Below, piece by piece: positions 46,651-57,143 of a stretch of 64,000 bases of DNA. Below the pieces are notes generated by a model. It saw only the letters and a program-made list of their open reading frames with translations. It searched no databases and was not told the origin of the DNA. How positions within the stretch are numbered: position 1 is the first letter of the stretch; each line of letters begins with the position of its first letter. The stretch spans positions 186,001 through 250,000 of the forward strand of contig JADLSH010000178.1 in NCBI GenBank assembly GCA_016169945.1, in the 5' to 3' direction. Source of the stretch: Trachythela sp. YZ-2020. Taxonomy: Eukaryota; Cnidaria; Anthozoa; Malacalcyonacea; Clavulariidae. The position numbers and the translations under genes are program-made.

Positions 46651-47284
46651 AGGCAATACCATAATGGTATTGGGTGAACATGTATTCTGATATATTTACC
46701 AATTAAATTTCCTTCAAGAATTTCACACGAAATCAAAAGTCTTGCGGCGTTGAAATGTATACACAGAATACACATACACTTTGTGTAATAATATTCAATA
46801 GTTCTTTGCTTCGGAAACTATCTATATTCCAGTTAAATTTGACAATTTGTTGATGTAAATTATAAGTTTTCTGACAAGATATGAAATAAACAACACTCCG
46901 CTATACGTCGGAATCAGACTTGCCACATAACAATATCAAATTTCTCGCTAAATATTCGTTTCTTTTTATGCTAGCCACAACAAGAATGTGTGCCTACCTT
47001 GTCTTTACAGAAAGCTGTTGTGGTTTGATATTCAAATCGTTAGTTTTCGAAAAATAGTCGATTTAGTGATCCAAGTGTGCAGTTTGTAATACAAATCCCT
47101 ATTAAGCTCGCATGCTTTTACTGGCTGCGAGCTCAAGAAATCCCGCGCATGCGCACTGAAAATTGGTTGCATGTTGTATACCTAAGTGACCCTTCTATTC
47201 ATTCCTTATTCTATGGCCGAGATCGTTGAAATTTGATTCCCGCACGCGCAATAAATTACGAAATGCCATATAAGGTCAGTGTTG

Positions 47285-47345
47285 ATTGCTATAAACCAAT
47301 GAAAATCCGCCATCTAGGCAATGACATCACGCGGAATCGATTGCC
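47285..47345 (+). promoter_or_regulatory. possible host promoter: CCAAT, YY1-like and CRE-like sites
   Basis: Within 40 bp lie CCAAT (47296), CGCCATCT (47308; YY1-like) and TGACATCA (47322; CRE-like), in a locally CpG-richer stretch. No TATA box. It lies ~700 bp upstream of the exon-like frame at 48032. Inference only. Confidence 0.35.
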
Positions 47346-48031
47346 GGTACTTGCAATACGCTAGGGCTCTGACGCTAGGGTGCAAAGTCGCGGAGATTTA
47401 GGTTCCGAAATCCGAAGTTGTCCTATCGTGCGCCGACAAAACCGGCTTTCACAATAAAGACGGCATTTTCACGAGAATTGTAATTAAATGGCTAGTTTAT
47501 TTCGTATGGATATTTAAATACATCCTTTCGAACAGGATTTTCAAGAGCTATCCAATGGTCATACTTAGGAGTTTGTAGCGTGTAAACCAAAGGTAGGAAA
47601 GCGAAATGAATATTTAATTAGTTGTATTATTGTTAATTTGTAAACAATACAAAGTTCAGAGGTGTTTGAAAGGGGATAAAGCGGCCGCATAGCGTTGTAA
47701 ACAAACACAATTTACTTGGCTAAAGAGATCGTAAAACGCTGAATCGAACGGTGGTATTGTCATCTACATAGCATGCATTGAACCGAAGATATGAACCTGC
47801 AAAATTCTGCAAAATTCTTATAGCGATATCGCTATAAAAACATTAGCCGTCAATACTAAATTAACCCGTTTTTCAAAATAAATTGATAACTCGAATCGTT
47901 AGGTTAAATACGTAAAATACCAACCAACATTCGTTAATTCTATTCAAAATTCACAAGAAAAAAAGGAGAAGGAAATTCCAAAATATTTGGAAGGAAATTT
48001 TGTCAAGAAAAAAACTATTTAGAGCGGTTGA

Positions 48032-48225
48032 GAAGGAAATTATTTTTTCGAGAGTGGAAGCACTAGAGCAACCTGTCATATTCCAATCACATGAAGTACA
48101 AGCACATTATAGCAAAGCTGTAGAAAGAATATGGAATCAGTGCCTCTGGAAGATGTTAATCGAAACGAACCGTAAAGATATCGATGGACTACAGCTGCCA
48201 TTAAAAGGCTCGAGCAGGGTTAAGG
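48032..48225 (+). CDS. exon-like frame, unrecognised protein
   Basis: An open frame runs from an acceptor-like ACTATTTAG (ending 48031) to a GTTAGT donor-like site near 48226. It encodes a charged, helix-friendly sequence (VEKEIIFSRVEALEQPVIF; HYSKAVERIWNQCLWKML; ETNRKDIDGLQLPLKG). The whole frame is 101 codons (48000-48305), but the last part past the donor is probably intronic. A possible promoter lies at 47.3 kb. I do not recognise the family. Confidence 0.4.
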
Positions 48226-48354
48226 TTAGTTTTGACCATGAAGGAATTTCTTCATATTTCTATATCGTCTTGCAAAAGTTATGCGCCAGGAACTATTTTA
48301 TGTGAATGTGCTTTTACATTTAAAAATTAACCCCCCCCCATGGTCGAGGGCTTC

Positions 48355-48545
48355 TGCTTTTCATGATTTTTACCCCTCTGGAATGCAAAAAAATCTGTGT
48401 AACTGACCCCTCTGGAAGAATCTTCAACCCCCTTCGGAAGTACTATTTTACAATTTAACCTCTCTGGAAAAAGCAATTTTCTCACATTTTCTTCAATTAC
48501 ACGTCTGGAAAAATTGATTAATTAACTTCCTTGGAAATCGAGGTC
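48355..48545. repeat. degenerate ~35-bp CCCCTCTGGAA repeats
   Basis: CCCCTCTGGAA or close variants occur at about 48372, 48407, 48431, 48462, 48502 and 48527. Spacing is irregular (24-40 bp). It borders the Penelope-like remnant. Confidence 0.6.
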
Positions 48546-48559
48546 CTCAACAGGGGGTA

Positions 48560-48820
48560 CAGGTATTTTGAACGTGCGGTGCCAGTGTGGGTAGAGAATA
48601 ACGACGATTTGGCAGTTGACTGTAGTGTAAAACTACCGGGAAAATACAATAGGAACTTCAACGTTTCGAGCCAAGGCCCTTCGTCTGGAAGTAAGTAGAA
48701 TACATGAGATGAGAGGAGCACCTTTCCTTGTGGTGTGAAGCTGTATAAAACCTGTAAGTATATAGATTCTTCCACTACAAGTTCGGCACCAAAATCTAAG
48801 CACCATTTCACATGCATCTC
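48560..48820 (-). mobile_element. Penelope-like terminal repeat in minus orientation, with hammerhead-like motif
   Basis: On the minus strand, 48692 down to 48652 reads CTTCCAGACGAAGGGCCTTGG, then CTCGAAACGTTGAAGTTCC. Compared with the consensus, CTGACGA is CAGACGA (one change). GAAAC is kept and the cleavage triplet is GTT, still of the NUH type. Downstream (minus) comes CCTATTGTATTTTCCCGGTA and GTTTTACAC, as in other copies. It faces the plus-strand copy at 49281. Confidence 0.7.
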
Positions 48821-49070
48821 TTCTCATCTCATCTACGGTATTTCATGCATTAAATGTGTCATGCTCAACATTGGTGAAACTGGAAAGTGTTTCAGATATG
48901 AAAATTTGAGCTCTGTGTCCCATTTCTGGCAGTAATGATAGCAGCAAAAGGCAATTAAGAAATGCATCTCATTTCCCATTGGCACCATTCATCCTCACGG
49001 CATTAATGAGTGCTTCTCTTACATTGAACTCCTATCTCATCTGTTTATGCCTGCCATCAGCAGATACTCT
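48735..49070 (+). pseudogene. Penelope-like element: GIY-YIG endonuclease domain remnant
   Basis: From 48805 the frame reads FTCISSHLIYGISCIKCVML, then NIGETGKCF. This matches the Penelope EN signature (LIYxIxCxxCxxxYIGETG), with the CxxC zinc-binding pair and IGETG kept, and Tyr of YIG replaced by Asn. After a frameshift at ~48930, AIKKCISFPIGTIHPHGINECFSYIEL matches the conserved C-terminal end (LIFxLGTLxPxGINERFSF; given here in two parts). The RT domain is missing. A plus-strand hammerhead-like motif follows at 49281. Confidence 0.78.
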
Positions 49071-49244
49071 ACATCTCACCTCATCTCATATATAGTTCCT
49101 TAATTCTGACTTTCTTGTTTTGTTTGCTTCTCCTTACATGCTAATATATTTTGTGATGTGATTTCCATATTTTGTTGATAGTTTGTTTTGATTAAATCCA
49201 TCTAATTGGTTTATTTTTATTACATGATTGCTTTTGTATTCACT

Positions 49245-49345
49245 ATAAAAGCACATGTTTTCCCCCGACGCATTCTACTAACTTCCAAACGAAGGGCCTT
49301 CGCTCGAAACATCGAAGTTCTTGTTGTATTTTTCAGGTACAGGTA
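49245..49345 (+). ncRNA. degenerate hammerhead-type motif in the plus-strand Penelope terminal repeat
   Basis: A TATAAAAGC box (49252) precedes CTACTAACTTCCAAACGAAGG, then GCCTTCGCTCGAAACATCG and AAGTTCTTG. Stem II is good (GGGC/GCTC-like) and GAAAC is intact, but CTGACGA is CAAACGA and the cleavage triplet is ATC. TTGTTGTATTTTTCAGGTAC follows, the standard downstream segment. Probably inactive. Confidence 0.65.
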
Positions 49346-49405
49346 TTAATGTAAAAGCCCAATCTGTTACAGGCACTTAACAATTTGCCACTGACAAATC
49401 AGCTA

Positions 49406-50022
49406 TTAATACAATATACAGCTATTTCAATTAAGGTTGTCCCCGAGCAAAGCGGAAAAGTCGAATACGAGGGCGAAAGGCTTGCTGGGAATCGCTAAAA
49501 TATTAATGGCCAAGAATTTGACAAACCTCAGTGGTTTCCTAAGAAATTAGCAATAATATTTCAAAGTAGAAACGTATTAAATATTTTGTGGGCTGTTCTT
49601 TGTGGGTAATTCCTTTGAGACGTTTTTATGCATCAGTGGCTCAGAGCTGTGAATGAATCAAGGTGCCATTTATGGCTGACATACAATTTTGTGATGGAAC
49701 AAGTTCGAGGTATTTTCCACTACGTTATAACGACAGGAGTCACGAATAATCATAAGTTTTGCAGCACGTTTAATTGCAAATTGGTATACAGGGTGTATAA
49801 AAAACAAACCTTTCGAAATTAACATATTCTTCTTAACCATAAGATTTTATACCCTTGGGAATTTAAAATGCCTTCTAATCGTATGAGTAGCATAAAGTCT
49901 TGTAATTAAGAACAATATGTTAATTTCGCCTTTCGCGAAAATTTTAAAATGCCTTTCGCGCTCGTATTCGACTTTTCCGCTTTGCTCGGGGACAACCTTA
50001 ATTGAAATAGCTGTATTATTAA
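49406..50022. mobile_element. 609-bp foldback element flanked by TTAA
   Basis: TIRs of ~70 bp (TACAGCTATTTCAATTAAGG then TTGTCCCCGAGCAAAGCGG, inverted at 49947-50018) are bordered by TTAA at 49406-49409 and 50019-50022. TTAA duplication suggests a piggyBac-type non-autonomous element, although the TIR start is not the usual piggyBac CCC. Inner inverted blocks around AAATTAACATATT repeat the palindrome. Confidence 0.8.
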
Positions 50023-50934
50023 AGTGCAGGGGTCAGTTGATCAGTATAGAGGGCAGGGGTGGATCCAGCTTGGTTTGATATGGGGGGTGCTAAGTGGGCT
50101 TTGGTCATGAAACAGGGCGTGACCTGCGACCGAGGAACGGTGAATCACCACTGAGTGAAGGGGATTAGCTTGTCAGAAAATGCTTCAAAAATAAGATGGC
50201 CTAGATGCCCATGAATTGCCTGATATTATATTGATAAATGCCCTGTCACATCCAATATTTTGGATTTGATATAGGAATTGGCACCCCTACCCGCACCCCC
50301 TTGGACCCACTTGCACACCCCCTGCACCCCCAATAAATCCATCCCTGATACAGGGAGTATAATAGAATGTACTCCAACTTTGGAATATAAACTACATTGC
50401 GTAATTAGGTATTTATTTTATAGATTTACCTTTTTTCTATCAATGAAGTCGTTATCTGTCAAATGATACCTTACTTGTATCATTGCGAACAAAAATTGGC
50501 AAATATGATACAATTTGAAACCGCTGCTCGAAAACACATTTTTCCACTTCTGTGCCTAAGAATAATTTTCAATTTCTGAACATTTGCCCAAGTGGAGGTT
50601 GCCTGTGTGGGAAACATTAGGCATTGCAATTTCTCTGCCAACTTCCAGTTTCATCAAATGTTTTAACCACAAAATTTTGTTGTTAAATGGGGAGTTAAAC
50701 CATCGTTAAATTCACCAAAATTTGATTATTCTTAAATTTAGATTCGAAAAGAGAATAATTTCAGTAATCAACCAATAAGTTTGCCCTCGTTTTCCAATGG
50801 TGAGAATCTCGATTTCGACTAACCACTTTAAATTGAATCATTTTGTACGAAACTGGATTTACCTTTTTTGATACACCAGTGTATTACCCAGACACGTGAT
50901 CTAGTCCAATTCACCCATGTAGTCATTAATTTTC
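50023..50934. other. unassigned
   Basis: A C-rich low-complexity patch (CACCCCTACCCGCACCCCCT region, 50280-50330) is present. No gene supported. Confidence 0.3.
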
Positions 50935-51189
50935 GCTGAATTCATATTAGAAGACAGATTTCCATCTAGATATGAATGACCATCGGACGAATAAATCACA
51001 AAAATTCCGAAACCCTCAATCCCAGTCTCTTTGATGTTACCAGCTGAAACCCGTCTTGATTTATTGGTCTGGTATAAATTTAAGACGAGTGTCTCGTATA
51101 AGACTGGTTGTTATATCAAGACAAGTTGCCCATCTGAGACGAGTTTCTCGTCTTAGACAGAAATCCGTCTTCTAATATGAATTCGGCTA
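50935..51189. mobile_element. 255-bp MITE, AGCCGAATTCATATTA-type TIR
   Basis: GCTGAATTCATATTAGAAGA at the left is matched inverted by TCTTCTAATATGAATTCGGC at the right. The interior has repeated AAGACGAG/CTCGTCTT palindromes. A relative lies at 55514-55767. Confidence 0.82.
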
Positions 51190-51609
51190 TTCACATGGAT
51201 ATGCTCATGCCAAGGTCATGTAGTTCAACTTTCATCACTTTATGGCATGTCCACGAACAGTAAAGCGGATGGAAAACTGTCACACTAGACACCTCCAGTG
51301 CACCGAGCTGCTGAGTAGATAAAGTGATAGTATTGTTATCGTACCAAGAGTATGCATAGCAGAGGAGTATAGGAAACTTTCATCAATCCATGAATCCAAC
51401 ACACAAGTTGATAAAGTTGGAAGCAAGTTTGACCACTTATTATAACACATGAACTAGTCAATTGCTGGATGGAAATTATTAACAAAGTCAATAAACTGCT
51501 CAAACTCGGCATGAGAACATGATACTGACTGAGACATTCCTCCATGTACTGTTAGGGTTGGCTTTGAGCTACTTCCTCTGAGAGAAGATATGGCCAATGC
51601 TGCATTCAT

Positions 51610-51890
51610 CATTGATTTCAACAATTATGAGTTCACCGTTATGGCATAACGAAAGCCCCAGCTACCTTCCAGCAAATTATTACAAAACTTCCACGTGGCT
51701 CAACAGCTGTCTGTTGCTTATCAATGACATCATCATCATTGCCAAAACTTGGGAAGAACATCTAAAGCTTTTAGAGGAAGTTTTTCAACGAATCAAGGTG
51801 GCTGGCTTGAGGCTCAAAAAAGCAAAACACCAGTTCAGTTCAATAATCAGTAAAGTGGATCTACCCGACTCCAGAGTCAGCTAGTCCAAA
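51610..51890 (+). pseudogene. Ty3/Gypsy reverse transcriptase fragment
   Basis: Across two frames it shows FNNYEFTVM, PATFQQIITKL (RT motif B region), then INDIIIIAKTWEEHLKLLEE and VFQRIKVAGLRLKKAKHQF. The last block is the standard Gypsy RT motif C-to-D region, with the catalytic YxDD changed to INDI. Stops and a frameshift are present. Confidence 0.75.
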
Positions 51891-52559
51891 CATACAAGAT
51901 TTTCGAACACTATTTTCCTTGTCAGAAGTCAGAGCATCAGTGGGAATGGCATCGTGCAATTGACAATATGTCCGTACGCCTTGGCGGCGGAGCTCCCCTT
52001 CCTCGAGCTATGAGGGGCAGAGTCCGCTTTCTTTTTTCCAAGGCTTGAAAATATATAATATGTCCAAAGTTTTCATTCTCCAAGCATCACTTATGATTAT
52101 TTCAGGCATGAATATCGTATAAAAATGTTAAGATGTGATTGTGGGGTTATTTATGACGTCATCCATATAGAATGTTTTCACCCTTGGTAACATGCTCGTC
52201 TAGAGAGCCCCCCACCTAGTTATGAATTTAGTTCTACAGCACTGGCTGATCTGCTGACGTGATCTCACGTAACCCTATTTAGGTCTGGTCTAACCTGGGT
52301 AGCTGGCGGTTTTAAGGGGTTTGGATTTGAGGCGAGGGAAGTTGAGGCGCGGGCCGCGGAAAATTAGGGAGGCAAAGCGCGGGAAAGGAGAAAATGCGGG
52401 CGAGAAAAACTGGCTGTAAATGAATTACGCCCACTACAAAATTGATGATTAACCTCATCAATAATGCGATGAACTATGCGATAAATTGAAAGACGTGTTA
52501 CATTCACGGATCTTTAACAACTTTAGCACCTATACAAGTGCGGGTCTGTCATTTGGAAG
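51891..52559. other. unassigned, with a GC-rich fragment
   Basis: 52330-52420 is purine/GC-rich (GCGCGGGCCGCGGAAAATTA) and resembles the inner arms of the 40.05 kb TIR element. Otherwise nothing is supported. Confidence 0.35.
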
Positions 52560-53675
52560 AATGCCGCAAATATACAAACGTGAGAGAGTGAGATAAACCA
52601 TGGATTACGCAATCACTTAAGTCCTCTATTAGTAAACGGCAGAAATTACTTCATAAATATGGGAAGAACTCCGAATCCTACAAGTACTGGCGTAATAAAG
52701 TACAACGAGATGTTAAATTTGAATTTGAAGTTTATGATAGTTTACTTGCCCATACAGGGCAAGTTTATTCCGAGTTGAAACATCTAAAGACCACCAAGTC
52801 TCCTGGCCCTGATATGATTCCCAATAAAATTCTTAAGAATTTCGCCTTCGAATTCGCTCCGGTCATTACTGATATGTATAATGCGTCAATGAGTCAGGGA
52901 GTGTTTCCCGACCTGCTAAAGCACGCCTTTGTAGTTCCTATACCTAAGGTGTCACCTCCCTCAACTATCGAAGACGACTTAAGACCGATCGCGATATCTT
53001 TAACAGCCCAGATATCAAAAGTGATGGAAGGCTTTTTTTAAATCTCTCACGTCTGAATAGCTCATAAATTAGATCCGAAGTAATTTGCCCTTCCAAAGAA
53101 GTCAACAACCCAAGCTCTTGTGTATCTTCTCCATTTGATCCTTTCTGCGCTAGACCATGGTCAATGTTCTGTTAGAATATTTTTTGCAGATTTTAAGAAG
53201 GGCTTTGACTTGGTTGACCACAATGTCAGCATCGACGAACTTCAAAAGCTTCAAGTTAATCCAGCAATAATAAGATGGATAGGATCCTTTCTTTCCTGTC
53301 GCGAACAGTGCGTTAAAATTGGTTCTTCGATTTCATCATGGAAACGGGTCAACGGTAGTCTACCCCAAGGAACTGAGCTCGGGCCCTTTCTGTTTGCGAT
53401 TCTGGTGAATACCCTTTTAATGGACTGGAACGCGCGAATTAAGTTTGTCGACGACACGACTCTCTTGGAGGTCATCCCCCGTTGCTCTCCCAGTCTTATG
53501 CCCATTCTTTGTCAATGAAGTTTCCCAGTTCGCGTCAGTTAGAGGAATGAAACTTAATTGCAAGAAATGTAAGGAAATGACTATATCCTTCCTTCAGTAT
53601 CATCTTTCACATGATAGTCCAATCTATATTGACGGCGTTTTGGTTAGGTCATACGGACATCGCAGCATTTAACAT
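52560..53675 (+). pseudogene. CR1/L2-like LINE ORF2 fragment
   Basis: KPWITQSLKSSISKRQKLL (linker) is followed by TTKSPGPDMIPNKILKNF, LRPIAISLTAQISKVMEGF, RIFFADFKKGFDLVDHN (motif A), GSLPQGTELGPFLFA (motif B) and IKFVDDTTLLEV (motif C intact), then MKLNCKKCKEMTISFL. There is an internal deletion before the first RT block (linker to RELKHLKT-like region at ~52750), stops at ~53040, and a frameshift at ~53515. It lies between Gypsy RT and integrase fragments. Confidence 0.88.
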
Positions 53676-53899
53676 TTGCAGCCGTGGTATTTACTAGCCT
53701 AAGGCTAAGATGACCATTCATCTAGGTGAGAATGTAGCGTGCAATCAACGGAAATCTCCGCCTATCCTATGGAAAACGTCATAGTCTCTAAACCAGTCAA
53801 TGAACATTTCCAGCACTTCCAATGACAGCACAAAAACTCGGGCGACCAATTCACAAAATGGATCTATAAGCTGTCCTACTGGTTGACAATCTGGTTGAC

Positions 53900-54095
53900 C
53901 AAAACGCAGAGATGGTAGCTCATGCATTTGTAGCTAGCGTAGTAGCTCGACATAGCGTCGCAGTGAAGCTTACCGACCAGGGGAGAAATTTTGAGTCGGA
54001 GCTCATGAAAAAGGCTATAAAGATGTTGAGTGTTTACCAGTTGTGGACATCGCCCTAACGTCCACAAGCGGACAGTGAAGTGAATGATTATCCGT
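53900..54095 (+). pseudogene. Ty3/Gypsy integrase core fragment
   Basis: The frame reads EMVAHAFVASVVARHSVAV, then KLTDQGRNFESELMKKAIKM and a degenerate SP*RPQADSEVN. TDQGRNFES is the second catalytic Asp of the DDE integrase core, and the PQ(S/A)D block follows as in Gypsy. The first Asp and the Glu region are missing or broken. With the RT at 51.6 kb it probably derives from one element split by the LINE. Confidence 0.75.
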
Positions 54096-55513
54096 CGAGA
54101 GTCGTGTAATTAAAGCCAGGTAACAAGTCGTAACTGTCGTGAACACATCAAGGTGACCGATGTAATCGAATGCCGATATATCTCTGCGATCATGAAATAC
54201 TGATCTCGGCACAGAGCACACAAACAACAAGATAGATGCAGACTACTTCGTCTAACATGACTAGGCATCACCACTAGGGATCGTTGCGTACAGATAGTAC
54301 TGACACTGCTAACCTATCCCTAAAATCTACGTTATTTTATGCCGATTGTTACTGTATGATAAATGCTCAATACATTCTAAAAACTGAAAAAGTGACACAT
54401 TTAACAGGGTCGCATTTTAACAGAACGTCTGACCAGAAGTTCGCTTATAGATTAATTTGTGTTAATTATTTGTCTATTTCAGTATATTAGTTTTAATGTG
54501 TCGACCAACTATATTGCGCTTCGAACAAATGCTGGTGGCATCCATATTTTCTGGAGATCGTCCCTCAGACATTATAGGTTCTTAAATGCAAAAGTAAGCG
54601 AATGTAACTGTCTTGTTATTTCTTGTAAATGCGCATATAGCACCGAATGAAACTGCTTTGTGGCCAAAGGCTACCACAGTTTATGCACCCTTCCGCACCC
54701 TTCCTTGTGAGTTGGAAAATATACCACGAAATGCATGCGGGACCCCGCGCAAGAAACGAGATTTCCGACTATTGTATGACGTCAGAGCTCCAAAAAACCT
54801 TAAAATGTAGCTCAAATTTCTCCCGTTTCCGTCGGTGAATTTTTCTAAAACTTTGTACATTTAATAATATCGGCCTAATAGGTGGAATGCCAATTTTTCT
54901 TAAAATTCTAGCAACGGAAAATTTCTGAATATCCATTTTTGACCTTTTTTGAATTACAAAATAACGTATCGAAATAATTTTTTAAAAATGAGGAAATAGA
55001 ACCATCAAGCCAATGTTATTTCCTATGCAAAGTTTTCAATTTTTTTGCCGAAGAATATTCTGACAATGACAGGAAGAATACAAAAAGTAAGCTTTATTCT
55101 AAGTACGCTGTTGCAATGGTAACGGACTTTCAACACAAAGGCAGTACACCAAAATCTTCAGGAGAGCATTCTCGATGTTTGCTTTGAATTTCGTCCTTGT
55201 ATCATGCAAGATCAAGAAACAGGGGCCTCTTGAATATAATGCAAAAACCCTAGGGAGCCACCTTAACATATCGGGCGTTCCGATCAAAGCCTGAACCTTT
55301 AAAGGTAGAGAATCTTTCCCTCTTGACCGTTCCAAAATCCTCCCTTACAAGTCTCAGCTGGCCATTACTTTTCTTAATCCTGAGAGGGATCCGACTCGGG
55401 TGCCTTCCATATTATCCTCAAATTACGTCACAGAACGTCACGGGCATTAGGGGTAGAGTTCGGATTAAGAATAACTTTGTATTAAAATTCAGGTCGTTAA
55501 TATGAAAATTGAC
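54096..55513. other. unassigned
   Basis: Short open frames at 54284-54838 lack recognised domains. 54100-54260 may be further decayed Gypsy sequence but shows no motif. Confidence 0.3.
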
Positions 55514-55767
55514 AATAGCCGTTTTCATATTAGAGAAGGGAAACTCGCCTAATATGAATTCGGTTACAGACGAGTTTCCCGTCTAAACATATCCTTCTAA
55601 ATTCCCGTCTCAACAGACGGGTAAGTTCGGCAAAGTTAGACGGGAAACTGGTCTCAGACGAGAAAACTCGTCTTAAATTCATATTCGAATTTATATTCAG
55701 ACGGATAAGTAGAGAAAATTTATCCGTGTCAGACGAGTTTCCCGTCTTTAATATGAATTCGGCTATT
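55514..55767. mobile_element. 254-bp MITE, AATAGCCGAATTCATATTA-type TIR
   Basis: The right end GGGAAACTCGTCTGACAC to AATAGCCG (inverted) matches the left end AATAGCCG...TTCATATTAG. The interior carries at least four AGACGAGTTTCCCGTCT-like palindromes. Relative of 50935-51189. Confidence 0.8.
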
Positions 55768-56272
55768 ATGGCAACTTGGATCCTTGTTATATATTGATTA
55801 TTAACTTTAAGGAACAATATCTTTAATCTGGGACAGGTATTCCGTGTATATCGTATGTTATACCGGCCAAACTTTTAATATTTACCTTGATATTTGAATA
55901 GTTCTTAATAATAACTATATGATTAGGCAAAACAACGTCAACGACTGAGGTACAAGATACACCAATGTGTACAATGTTGTTAACAGAAATAGAAAATGTT
56001 AAACACAGACAATGGAAATTTGTAAACAGTGCCTGCCTAAAATGTTCAGAAAATAAGCCTCTCCCTCGCTTGATGGTATAACCATATGTGTAATGTAGGG
56101 CCACGGGTCAGGCACGTATTCAATGGTCCAAGGTCCAATACATACATTACAAATCTAACTTTGCAGACTAAGGTATGTTCTTTATGTAGGACGATTTTTG
56201 TAAAATGTCCCCGTTTCTGAGCAACCAATTCAATTCGGCACATTCAAAATTGGACGAATTTCTACTATTACT

Positions 56273-56689
56273 TCAAACATGCAGACCTGAAATGTTTAGA
56301 ACCCAATTGACTTCCCGGCAGATCGTTATACAGTACAAATCCGCATAAACAACACCCAAGCTTAGGTTGAACTGCTTGCTTTGAAATGGAACAACACTGT
56401 ATAATTTCTCCTGAATGTGCCTGTTCAAAAATACTAGCTTATCGACAGGCTGAGGTTTCGAGCCCTGCCCCTGGTCAACTTTGATCATATCCACCGTAAT
56501 CCAGGAAGAAACGCGTTTACGCGTCTCAGCATCGTTCCTCGACTTATGTTCAAATACTTTAACTCGAAACAAAACTTTAACTTTATAGGGAACTATGACT
56601 AGATAGAACGTACTATTAGGGTAACCTATTTTATAATTTTCGATCCCTCTTCGTTTACGATATATTCCAGTTTGTTTCATGTTTGACAT
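56273..56689 (-). CDS. 138-codon open frame, unrecognised
   Basis: This is the longest open frame in the window that is not tied to a transposon or tandem repeat. It begins MSNMKQTGIYRKRRGIENYK, is basic at the N-terminus and hydrophobic at the C-terminus (LSLGVVYADLYCITICREV). I see no conserved motif, signal peptide or splice sites. It may be a real single-exon gene, an exon, or chance. Confidence 0.25.
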   Translation of the reverse strand: MSNMKQTGIYRKRRGIENYKIGYPNSTFYLVIVPYKVKVLFRVKVFEHKSRNDAETRKRVSSWITVDMIKVDQGQGSKPQPVDKLVFLNRHIQEKLYSVVPFQSKQFNLSLGVVYADLYCITICREVNWVLNISGLHV

Positions 56690-56793
56690 GGAATAAATCG
56701 ATGCGACAAAGCATAAGAAAGGTAAGAAATTTGAATAGACTCCATTACAAGATAGAAATCGTTATAGTAGATTCATATTCCTTGTAAGGCGGA

Positions 56794-57086
56794 GTAATAC
56801 GAGCAACAAAATTGCTGCAACGTGCAACTGATTTCAAATGCATGTTAATTGAACATTCATACGAATGTTGTTGAAATCATGATTTGAATCATGAAATCAT
56901 CGTTGCATTTTAGTTATGTTACAATAACTTTTGGGGTGTTCAGGAGAATAATTGTTTGGTTCTAATGGCTAGGGGATTCTGCATAAATGTATTTATAGAA
57001 ATACATGATTTCGACGCATTTGAATCATGTTTTGCGCTGAAATCAGCTTTTGTTGCAAGTTGCAGCAATTTTGTTGCTCGTATTAC
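56794..57086. mobile_element. 293-bp MITE with 35-bp TIR
   Basis: GTAATACGAGCAACAAAATT then GCTGCAACGTGCAAC is inverted at 57052-57086. No target duplication identified. Interior A/T-rich, with nested GAAATCATGATT palindromes. Confidence 0.85.
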
Positions 57087-57143
57087 AGCACCTGTAGTGA
57101 TTGTGAAATAAGAACTCGGGTAAAAGATGATGCTACTCGAACC

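Larger units (their letters stand above)
43985..47223. mobile_element. P-superfamily (THAP9-like) DNA transposon, 3.2 kb, with long TIRs
   Basis: GCCGAGAT duplicates at 43985-43992 and 47216-47223. The element (43993-47215) begins and ends with the 32-bp perfect TIR CATAGAATAAGGAATGAATA, then GAAGGGTCACTT. Inverted similarity continues inward for ~230 bp (GCAGCCAGTAAAAGC; AGGGATTTGTATTACAAA; CTAAATCGACTATTTTTCGA). An 8-bp duplication, CA-start TIRs and an internal P-like transposase remnant agree on the superfamily. The interior carries later insertions: a SINE tail at 45959 and a Penelope-like terminal relic at 45590. Confidence 0.85.
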
